Shown here piece after piece: positions 56,201 to 64,000 of a stretch of 64,000 nt of DNA; the first letter of the stretch is position 1, and every line of letters starts with the position of its first letter. The notes under the pieces were generated by a model. That model searched no databases, had not been told where the DNA came from, and was given only the letters and a program-made list of their open reading frames with translations. Position numbers and translations under genes: made by a program. The stretch comes from Mermis nigrescens (lineage: Eukaryota > Nematoda > Enoplea > Mermithida > Mermithidae), in contig JAVLUZ010000163.1 in NCBI GenBank assembly GCA_036768485.1, forward strand, positions 1,072,635-1,136,634. Reading direction: 5' to 3'.

Positions 56201-59200
56201 GGAACAAAAAGGGCAAATATACTTGGAATAGCAAATTATCAAAGACATAAAAGAAGGGGACTAGAGAAAGTCACCTATGCGCACAAAAAATCATCAGAAT
56301 CTGCTAAAAATCAGATTTCTCTAAGCAACACAAAAATCGAAGTATATTCTGCGGCCTCTAAAAACAGAAGCTGTCCTCTCAAAACATTTCTCACTGGTTT
56401 AGTGAAGAGTTTGGAGGGAAACTTTGGCCTGTGCTAAGTGGCCGATTTACTTGGAGATCAGTATCGCATATTCAAGACAATATGTAATCAATATTCAGTT
56501 AAGGCTCGATAGATTAATTATGACATTCGCATCATCCTGTTTACTATGACTCTACAGTTATTACGTGTTATGCTAGCATGATGAGATGATGTAGGCTCAT
56601 TTTCTCCTGCTTCGGCGTCCTGCGATGAGCTCCGGTCTATCATTATGCACAATTGCATTTATTTGCATGGTTATCTCGCTCACTCTTCTTGCGCCGTGCC
56701 CTAAATTCTTTGGTGCAAACCTGTTTGTATATGTTTAGTGCCTTACCGCACTGCTATGCCAACAAATATAGGCGTGGGGATCTAGGGGTATACACCCCGC
56801 AGAAGTTGAAAAACTCACCGAAGATTACTGTAGACCCCCAAAATTCTATTTTTAGTAACACTTTTGGCAATTTTGGCGATTTCGCCCCTCTTCCCAGGAT
56901 ATTCTTGCTGCCCATGTATGCATGCCATTGCAAGAGCGGCCGTTTGCACTTACATTTAGTTGAGGTTAATAAAGAAAATGATTCGTCGTTTTCTATAATT
57001 CAGATTGATCAGTTCTTTTAAAGAATTGACCGTTGTGTTATTTGTTTCTCAAACTGAGGTCAAAACTACCTCCTTCTGTAGGCCGCAGAATATACTTCGA
57101 TTTTTGTGTTGCTTAGAGAAATCTGATTTTTAGCAGATTCTGGGATTTTTTGCGCGCATAGGTAACTTTAACTAGTCCCCTTCTTTTATGTCTTTAATAA
57201 TCCGCTATTCCAAGTATATTAGTCCTTTTTGTTCCATCGGAGCATTTTTTTGTTAAAGATAAATAAATCGCCTCATTCGGCCAATTTTCGGCACTTCGTC
57301 CCACATAATGAAGCGTTCCCCATAATTTTGCCTCAAATGCGGCCAAAAAACCTACACTTCTTATAAATCAGGAAAAAATTTGTAGTTTTTTATCGTAAAA
57401 TTCAATTTTTATGATCCTAATAGATTGAGCCAGCCATATATACGCAGCGAGAAAATTATGGGAAGTCTGGATTGAATCATCAAAAATGTTAGTAATCTGC
57501 GGAAAGGTTCAACTTCTAGGAAGAGGGTTGCAAATCACAGGTGGGCAGCACCAAAATTCTGGCGGAGTGCAAGATTTTTAAAAGTCAAAAAATTGTCTTC
57601 AAAATGGTGGTATGTCGAAAAACAACATTTTTAAACGTTTATCACCGTGCACTATCCATTGGCATCGAAAAATTGTGAAAAAAAATTCAAAAATTTAATT
57701 CTGGGGGATATTTTGGTTTCTGGGGGATATTCGGCCTTCTGGGGGTGCATACCACAAACCCCCTCCACGCTCACGTGTGTTGCGATCCTCCTCCCCCAAC
57801 GCTAATGTATGGATAGAGCATGCTGAAAATCGTCGAAAAAAGGGCTTCTGCAAACTATTTCAACGAATTTTCCAAGATATAAACCAATATACCTAGCTTA
57901 GGCATAGGTGGGCGGCACCTAAATTCTAGGGAGTGCAATATTTCGCACAGGTAAAAAATAGCCTAAAAATGGTGGTGTGGCGAGAGAAACACCCTTTTTC
58001 AACTTTTCTCATCGAGCACTATCCATTGCTTTCAAAAAATTGCGAAAAAAGCAAAACAATTTCAAAAATTGAATTCTGGGGGGTATTTTGGTTTGTGGGG
58101 GAGGGTATTTTGGTTTCTTAGGAGGTGCATACCCCCCGAACCCCCCACGCCCTGGTGTGAGTTTAGGTCAGCCCCCTCCCCTACGGTGAATCCTGAATAT
58201 GGGCTCGAATCAACGCGATGAGAACAAATTTCGAAAAATCTAATTTGTTTTCAGCTGGTCGTTACACAAGCTATGATCTGCTGATGGCCAAAAAGGTCTC
58301 TAAAACTCTAATAACACTTCTCGATCATTCATACGCAGCTGATGAAATCAGAGGGTCTGGACGCAGACATGCCCAGCATGGCAAATCTAGAGGAGGAGGT
58401 GAAACTTCAAAGTACATTTTTAGGGCTTGCGCGTCGAAAACATCATTTTATGGCGTTTCTGACGATATTCTATCTTCATAGAGCGTAAAAACGTAAAAAA
58501 ATTTCGAAACAAATCAAAGAATTCGAATAAATTGAAAAATATAATCAAAAATGGGTGCGTGACGCGAAACGCCGAAAATTTAATGCTTTTGAGCTAGCAG
58601 ATCTAGCTAAAACACTCAAAAAGTATATAGTGTTGGCCTCTAAAAAAACCATTTTCATGTTTTTGGCTTATAACTTCAGAACAAATAGCATTGAAGAAGT
58701 CAACAAACACCTATTTTTGACAGCTGCCCTAGGCCTATAACTTGCTGCATGGAAGAATTTTTAAGCGCCATATTCCATAGCAAGCTTGCATGAAATACGA
58801 AATTTTGAATAAAAACCACTTTTTCCAAAAAAAACCATGGGAACTAAAAAAACCACCCCCAAAATGTTATGAAAAGTGCATAGTTGGCAGCGTAAAACAG
58901 TTAGTTGACCTTAACTGATCACAATTTTGAAAAAAATTCATTTTTTTCGATATTTCCGTTCATTTTATCACATTTATATAAAAATCAATAATTTTTTCTG
59001 AAATTCATTAAAAGTTCTATAAATTTCACAAATAAAGTCTTCAAGTGATAAAAACGACTCTAGGTAAGTCTCTTCTACATCCTCTGCGAGAAATCAGTGC
59101 AAAATTATGCAACTTGATGAAAAGTAATTTCGTTGCCATGGCAACGTATACTTAGCATTGTCTTTTTTTAGGTTACAGTGGTTTTTTTAGGTTACAATCG

Positions 59201-60526
59201 AACTTTTTTGGCAATTTTTGGGGTGATTCTTATTTTTTGTGAAAATAAATATCAGGCATCAAGAAAGATGCTACGAGGCACATTCCTGCTAAGTTTTGTA
59301 AAAATTGGTGCTGGTTTTTTTCAGGTTACAACTGGTTTTTTGTAGGTTTGGCTTTGAAGGTATACTGTAGCTATGTGGATGACATAGGAGAACTAAATTT
59401 TTTTCTGACATTAGTCTGCAAGGGAGCCTAACGTGAAAACATAAAAGATTCCACCAAATATGAATACGGGTAGAAAGAAATACTGACCCTCAAAAATGCT
59501 TTAAAAAAATCATAAAAATGGCAATTTTTAGTAACTTTTCGACAAATTTACATCTCAAGTTTCTGAATGATCCGGAAAGCGACCAGAGGTCAGTTGTAAT
59601 CCTCACAGCATAGCTTGTTCGCCAGTATAATATCATCTGTCATCTCCTTCTGGTTATGGAAAAAAGGGGGTGGTTTTTTTAGGTTACAAATCGACTGGTT
59701 TTTTAGAGGCCAGCACTATACGTCTTCTATGAAGGTTTTGTAATTTTCGGAAAATTGCTAATTCTGGGGGAAGGGGTGAAAAAATTTATGTGGGAAGGGG
59801 TGACAACTGTTTTTGGGGCTGAAACTCCCAGATCATGTATGTCTGGATGGTGCAAAACTAACTAAAATCACAAAAAACGAGCCAAAATTCGATTCTGGGA
59901 TGTATCGATTTTGGGGGTCTGTCAGATTCTCAGGGTCTAACCCCCACGTCTGCGTGTGCTTTCGACCACATATGAGTGTGCTGGGAGGTTTAAGACCCAA
60001 AAGAATCCGGTAGACCCTCCAGAGATCAACAGACTCTCAGAATTAAATTTTTGGCATGTTTGCTTTGGGATTTCCGCTAGTTTTGCACCACCCAAACCCC
60101 GCAGAATTCAATCGCTGCCCATATATGCTGTCGACCGCACATGGGCGTGGGGAGGATCGGGGTATTAAACCCTTGGAGAACCCGATGGACCCTTACAAAA
60201 ATTAATAGACCCCCGAAAATTGAATTTTAGGCGTGTTTTTGGGATTTCGGCTATTTTTACACCAACCATACCCTCTGAATTCAATCGCTGCCCAAATATG
60301 CTCTTAACCATACCTGGGCGATGGCCTGTCTTTCCGGTGATACCAAGAGCAACAAATTTTGTTGGTTGGTTGCCAGTTCGAAAAAGAGTTGTTTTATCAT
60401 GAACATTTACCTCGCGATTTTCAAACAAATAATGCGTTTCTTCGTGCATCGTATGTATGTTTACCTCTGTTTTATCAGTCGAGGTATATGGAGTGGAGTT
60501 TACTGGTTTTTGAAGTGCACTAAGCG
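53012..60526 (-). CDS. Gene D (3' part): protein with acidic C-terminal region, two exons seen
   Basis: Two minus-strand exons with compatible phase 1 junctions, 60526-60314 and 53259-53012. The upstream exon also enters in phase 1, so earlier exons must exist to the right or outside the window. I do not recognise the protein. The visible part has no hydrophobic segment and is rich in Ser, Thr, Glu and Lys, as in cytoplasmic or nuclear tails. The intervening 7 kb is repeat sequence. The link between the two exons rests on phase and strand only. Confidence 0.45.
54240..54460 (+). mobile_element. M1 MITE copy
   Basis: CATAGATGAGCGGC to CGCCCAGGTATG. It is inserted in the GTGTAAAG-rich repeat block. 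Confidence 0.75.
55109..55395 (+). mobile_element. M1 MITE, internally rearranged
   Basis: CATACATGGGCAGC to CGCCCATGTGTG, flanks GTTATACA and ATTATACA. Near its 5' end it carries a misplaced piece of its own 3' part (GAGAAACCAAAATACCCC). Confidence 0.8.
56770..56925. repeat. Short MITE related to 2650-2880
   Basis: GGCGTGGGGATCTAGGGG, CCGCAGAAGTTGAAAAACTC, TTTGGCGATTTCGCCCC, ending TTGCTGCCCATGTATG. Confidence 0.55.
57536..57779 (+). mobile_element. M1 MITE copy
   Basis: CACAGGTGGGCAGC to GCTCACGTGTG, flanks TTGCAAAT and TTGCGATC. Confidence 0.75.
57903..58159 (+). mobile_element. M1 MITE copy
   Basis: CATAGGTGGGCGGC to CGCCCTGGTGTG, flanks AGCTTAGG and AGTTTAGG. Confidence 0.8.
58365..59845 (+). 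repeat. M4 repeat copy with nested 1.09-kb element
   Basis: Begins CAGACATGCCCAGCATGG and ends CCCAGATCATGTATGTCTGG, split by the TA-flanked element. Confidence 0.6.
58628..59718. mobile_element. 1.09-kb TA-flanked inverted-repeat element
   Basis: The ends TAGTGTTGGCCTCTAAAAAA and (inverted) TAGTGCTGGCCTCTAAAAAA are flanked by TA on both sides. Internal copies of TTTTTTAGGTTACA occur near 59165, 59185, 59325 and 59675. It interrupts an M4 copy whose two halves are seen at 58365-58625 and 59721-59845. There is no transposase frame. The TA target suggests a Tc1/mariner-like mobiliser (inference). Confidence 0.7.
59955..60305. repeat. Two adjacent short MITEs
   Basis: A pair of related pieces, each with an AGACCC/GACCC block, ATTGAATTTT or TTAAATTTTTGG, a GGGATTTCGGCTA type core and an AATTCAATCGCTGCCC terminus (about 60122 and 60297). 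The second begins CACATGGGCGTGGGG. Confidence 0.5.
60314..60526 (-). CDS. Probable upstream exon of gene D
   Basis: An open 213-nt stretch of unique sequence bounded by gattgctgtcag and CGCCCAG then gtatgg, phase 1 to 1, reading [33 protein letters not shown] and [14 protein letters not shown]. Joined to the next exon it gives GHRP-E-ALSSRE in frame. The acceptor lies only 11 bases from a hAT-like MITE, and the donor coincides with a sequence (GCCCAGGTATGG) like the end of M1 elements. Internal stronger donors (GAG then gtaaac; GAG then gtaaat) exist but give phase 0. Confidence 0.5.
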
Positions 60527-60537
60527 CTGACAGCAAT

Positions 60538-60739
60538 CAGGGGCGGATTTAGGGGGAAGGGGCGGGGGGAGGGCGGCCGCCCCCCCCCATTGGCCCAAAA
60601 TAGTGCGCAAAATTAAGGATTTTTGAGCGATTTTTAGCGATTTTCGGCTTAAAACGGCTAATTTTTCCGCCCAATTCAGGGTTCCGTCCCCCTTAGGGGT
60701 ACCACCTCCCCCCTTAGGAAAATCGTGGATCCGCCACTG
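60538..60739. mobile_element. hAT-like MITE, 202 bp
   Basis: The ends CAGGGGCGGATTTAGG and (inverted) CAGTGGCGGATCCACG, with 8-bp flanks ACAGCAAT and AAAGCAAT (one mismatch). These are classic hAT features. It sits just upstream (in minus sense) of the probable gene D exon. Confidence 0.8.
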
Positions 60740-60917
60740 AAAGCAATTGATCTTTAGAGTATGCTTTGTGCTTAAGTATCAATGCTTTTAACTTATCGAA
60801 AAAGCGTAAAAAGTGTGCAAAGGAGCGACATTTGTGATTTTAGTAAAGTAACTTGAGCTCATAAAGTAAGTACCTACCTACCGTACACATATGCACACTC
60901 AGGGGGTGGGGGTAGGG

Positions 60918-61140
60918 CATAGGTGGGCGGCACCAAAGTTCTAGGGGTGCAAGATTTTTTCAAAGGTCAAAAAATGGCCTTAAAAATGGTGGTATGGCGA
61001 AAAAACCACATTTTTCAATGTTTCTCATTGGCATCAAAAAATTGCAAAGAAAAAACCAAAAAAATTCAAAAATTGAATTCTGGGGGGTATTTTGGTTTCT
61101 GGGGAGTGCATATCCCCACAACCCCCAACGCCCACGTATG
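60918..61140 (+). mobile_element. M1 MITE copy
   Basis: CATAGGTGGGCGGC to CGCCCACGTATG, flanks GGGTAGGG and GGGTACGG. Confidence 0.8.
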
Positions 61141-61430
61141 GGGTACGGGTAAGCGGTAATCCCCTACCAGGGCTTTTGAAAGGCATATCCCTTCAGGCCG
61201 TTTTGGGATCAAACCTAGCGCTCGAACCACGAAAAAGCTTCAAATGACGTCTAACATTATAAGTTCAAGTATAAACACATATTTTTCGAGCATTAGAATG
61301 TTCAATTATCAATCGCCCTTATTGTTATTTATACATGCAGATATAACAAAAAATATTCATAAAAAATATGAGTAATAAGGCATAAAAACTTGACATTAAA
61401 TCAGTAAAAAATTACTCATTTACCACCCCC

Positions 61431-61804
61431 AGTGTTTTTTTTTGTATTCGGAAAAGATTTCTCCCGGTGTACAAAGACTTTTGGGAACCATATTTGTACA
61501 TGTTCAAAGATTTTTTGGGAGACAAAAACTGCAAAAAAGGTTGAAATTTGCAAAAATTTTCGGCCCTCCGCGCCAAAATGAGTAATTGTGTGTTTTATAT
61601 ATTTTTATAATGTCAGAAATTACGTTTCAGAAAGTAACTACATAAAATACACTACCAAAGGTGGAACAACTCTGTTTTTGCCACGTTAAAATCGCTACTG
61701 TACCACATTTTAGTACCCAAAAATTTGTGTGTACAAAGTGTACCAAGACTTTTAGGGACCATCTTTGTACATGTACAAACGAACCTTGTACAAAAAAAAC
61801 ACTG
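61431..61804. mobile_element. M2 element
   Basis: CAGTGTTTTTTTTTGTATTCGG to CCTTGTACAAAAAAAACACTG, the same family as 46773-47210 in inverted sense. Related palindromes TTGTACATGTTCAAAG and TTTGTACATGTACAAAC are present. Confidence 0.7.
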
Positions 61805-62064
61805 CACCCCGAGAGAAAAATTTTTTCATCCCCACGGAATTCGCAATTTTTCAAAAGTTTCCAAAAATTTCCCGAAAATTCGCATAAAAGTAATTTTTTG
61901 AGCGTTTGTAGCTATCTAATTGCTCAAAAATGTCAAATTCTCGGCGCTTAGCGCCATATACTCATGTTGTGGCTATACTTTCTTTAATTTGCTTGATTTT
62001 TAATTTTTTTGGAATTTTTTAGTTTTTATAATACATGGGCATAGGGGGTGAGAAGGGGTATTAC

Positions 62065-62325
62065 CATACGTGGGCAGCAAGAAAATTCTGGGGGGGTGCA
62101 AGATTTTTTTGAAGGTCGAAAAATGGCCTTAGAAATGGTGGAATGGCGATAAAAACACCATTTTTCGACGTTTCTCATCAAGCACTATCCATTGGCATCA
62201 AAAAATTGCGAAAAAAACGAAAAAAAATTTCAAAAATTGAATTCTGGGGGGTATTTTGATTTCTGGGGGGTATTTTGGTTTCTGGGGGGTGCATACCCCC
62301 CAAACCCACCCCACGCCCAGGTGTG
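62065..62325 (+). mobile_element. M1 MITE copy with perfect target duplication
   Basis: CATACGTGGGCAGC to CGCCCAGGTGTG, flanked by GGTATTAC on both sides. It is one of the best preserved copies. Confidence 0.85.
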
Positions 62326-62907
62326 GGTATTACTCCCCCTAAACTTAAAAAACTGATACATAGCTAAATAGCTATTTTGGCCGTGAAACACATCTATAAC
62401 CTTTTTGGGCTAAAAACCTAGCTACATAGCCTTTTTGGACTCAGAAACATACCGTGTGGGTATAGAAATGCTATATAATTGCTTATACTGATATCAAAAA
62501 CGATTTACATATATCTATTTTCTCGACTTCAAATAAATCTGAACAGCTATTTTAGACCAAAAAGGCTATAAAGATATTTTTGTGCGTTCGAGAAGGCTAT
62601 ATGTGTGCCACAAACGTTCAAACACGACAGTTTGAATGCGATAGTATCGTATTTTCGCTGTAGAATCATTTTTACAAAGCACTTAGCTATTTCCAAATTT
62701 TTGATTTTCACTCCTCCCTGAGAGTTTATGGTCAGAAACGCCAAAAAACGACGTTTTGACGCGCGCACAATGCTTTTGGGCCCAAAAAAGGCATTTTATG
62801 CAATACAAGATGGTTTGGGCTGGAATATTCCATAAAGCACCTAGCTTACGGATTATTGTACTATGCAAAGCATAAAAAGGTCTGATTTCTTTCTCATTCC
62901 TTTTGAG

Positions 62908-63239
62908 CATGGGGGAATTTGAGGGTATGCACCACCACCCCCCGAGAAACCAAAATATCCCCCCAGAAACCAAAATACCCCCCAGAAACCAAAATACCCC
63001 CCAGAAACCAAAATACCCCCAGAAACCAAAATACCCCCCAGAAACCAAAATACCCCCAGAATTCAATTTTTGAAATTTTTTTGTTTCTTTTTCCGCCATT
63101 TTTTGATGCTAATGGATAGTGCTGGATGAGAAACGTTGAAAAAATGGTGTTTTTTTGTCATACCACCATTTTTAGGGCCATTTTTTTACCTTTGAAAATC
63201 TTGCACCCTCCCCCAGAATTTTGATGCTGCCAACGTATG
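62908..63239 (-). mobile_element. M1 MITE with expanded internal array
   Basis: Flanks CTTTTGAG and CTTTTGAA. The AGAAACCAAAATACCCCC unit, usually present one to three times, is repeated about seven times at 62944-63060. Confidence 0.8.
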
Positions 63240-63459
63240 CTTTTGAAGTAAGCATGCTTCAATCTGAACGATCACCTAAAATTTACCGGTGCTTTTCAAA
63301 AAACGTGCACTATTCATATAAATGGACAGCATCTTTAAATTTTTCGATAAAAATTTCAACATCTGCCAGAAACAATTCAGATCGGAATAAGTTACAAACG
63401 GTGATGTCTGTAATGTCTATTATTCGTATTTCCATTCGACTGGTACAAAAATAACCATT

Positions 63460-63660
63460 AAGTCCAGAAGGAACAGGATCCACCCACCCAAAGTTGACTG
63501 TCCCCTTCATTCCCCAAGCCAGAAAATTTTTGACCCCCTCCCCGATTTTTTTAAAAAAACTAGCGTCTTTTTGCCGGTTTTAGTAGTTTTTGACCATTTT
63601 TAGGAAAAAAATTGATGTCGTCAACCTCCGCCCCCTAACAATGGCAGGAGACCACACCCA
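63460..63660 (+). repeat. M7 repeat copy
   Basis: AGTCCAGAAGGAACAGGATCC, CCCAAAGTTGACTGTCCCC and CCCCTCCCCGATTTTT blocks, as at 18893-19110. Confidence 0.5.
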
Positions 63661-63924
63661 AAATTCAGAGCCGTTGCGTGTATGAAAGAAAGTAATAGTT
63701 TCTGGGAAAAGTAAGACGAAAAAATTAAAATCAAAAGTCTTACGCATAAATAATTGATATTGACAATAAATTGTAAATTCGGGTAGTTTCAACGCCATTT
63801 TAGCATTTATTTCAATTTTCAATTTGTAGGCCATTTTAGCTCGACGAAACTCTCCAGCAGACCTTCAGATCTTGGAAGTCGTATGCCTATGCTTATGAGC
63901 AAATATGTAACAGGAGAATACCAC

Positions 63925-64000
63925 CCAGTGTTTTTTTGTTCGAGGTCCCTTTGTACATGTACAAAGATGGTCCCCAAAAGTCTTTGTACACTTTGTACAC
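63925..64000. mobile_element. M2 element, cut by the window end
   Basis: CAGTGTTTTTTTGTTCGAGG followed by TTTGTACATGTACAAAG. It continues past the right edge. Confidence 0.65.

Larger units (their letters stand above)
53490..57260 (+). repeat. Large fold-back-like repeat, copy 3
   Basis: Begins CATAGGTAGCGCGTTAGCGCG. It has GTGTAAAG-type units interrupted by M1 copies at 54240 and 55109, then the inner inverted-repeat element (about 56175-57255) with arms AAAGAAAAATGCTCCGATGG and TTTGTTCCATCGGAGC. In the intron of gene D. Confidence 0.65.

Noticed and set aside
62683..63099. 138-codon minus-strand frame with GYFGFWGVFWFLGG repeats
   Set aside because: Translation of the expanded AGAAACCAAAATACCCCC array in an M1 copy.
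63310..63460. Minus-strand stretch reading EIRIIDITDITVCNLF to DAVHLYE with an acceptor-like ttatttttgtaccag
   Set aside because: Looks coding-like, but there is no donor, partner exon, polyadenylation signal or paralogue in the window; it stays a possibility for gene D only.

Overview
This is a non-coding-rich window of eukaryotic, almost certainly invertebrate metazoan, nuclear DNA. Coding sequence comes only as short exons with GT-AG boundaries and compatible codon phases, separated by introns of 1 to 8 kb that are packed with short terminal-inverted-repeat elements. The DNA is A+T-rich by eye. I cannot assign a phylum. There is no operon structure, rRNA, CRISPR or intact transposase.

The main biological content is three paralogous genes of one family that I do not recognise as named. 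Gene B (minus strand, 27822 to 15807) and gene A (plus strand, 35980 to 48978) lie head to head and share a five-exon plan. Gene C (plus strand, 1003 to 9288) has its first exons beyond the left edge and runs tail to tail with B. The predicted product is a single-pass type I membrane protein: signal peptide, a degenerate von Willebrand factor A (VWA)-like domain split over exons 1 to 3, a small cysteine module, a Thr-rich stalk, one transmembrane helix, and a basic cytoplasmic tail. In A and B the tail ends in a conserved block holding a YLM-hydrophobic motif. The metal-binding (MIDAS) residues of the VWA fold are mostly lost. Several exons need one-base frame adjustments. One of these, at a T5 run in exon 3, is at the same place in A and B. 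A carries three more and C one.

A fourth gene, D (minus strand), is represented by a convincing acidic last exon with a polyadenylation signal near 53 kb and a probable preceding exon at 60.3 to 60.5 kb.

The rest is repeats. The most abundant is family M1, about 170 to 330 bp, with ends CAYACNTGGGC and 8-bp target duplications visible at many copies, two of them nested inside other M1 copies. Others are: M2 (ends CAGTGTTTTTTT, with internal TTTGTACATGTACAAA palindromes); M4 and M5 (200 to 600 bp, ends around CACAGCATGG); hAT-like elements with 8-bp duplications; a 635-bp long-TIR element with a 9-bp duplication (Mutator-like); a decayed PIF/Harbinger fragment; a 1.1-kb TA-flanked element; and a multi-kilobase fold-back-like repeat with GTGTAAAG-rich internal units in three places. 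Layout: 1 to 9.6 kb gene C; 9.6 to 15.6 kb repeats; 15.6 to 27.8 kb gene B; 27.8 to 35.7 kb intergenic repeats; 35.98 to 48.98 kb gene A; 49 to 52.9 kb repeats; 52.9 to beyond 60.5 kb gene D and repeats.
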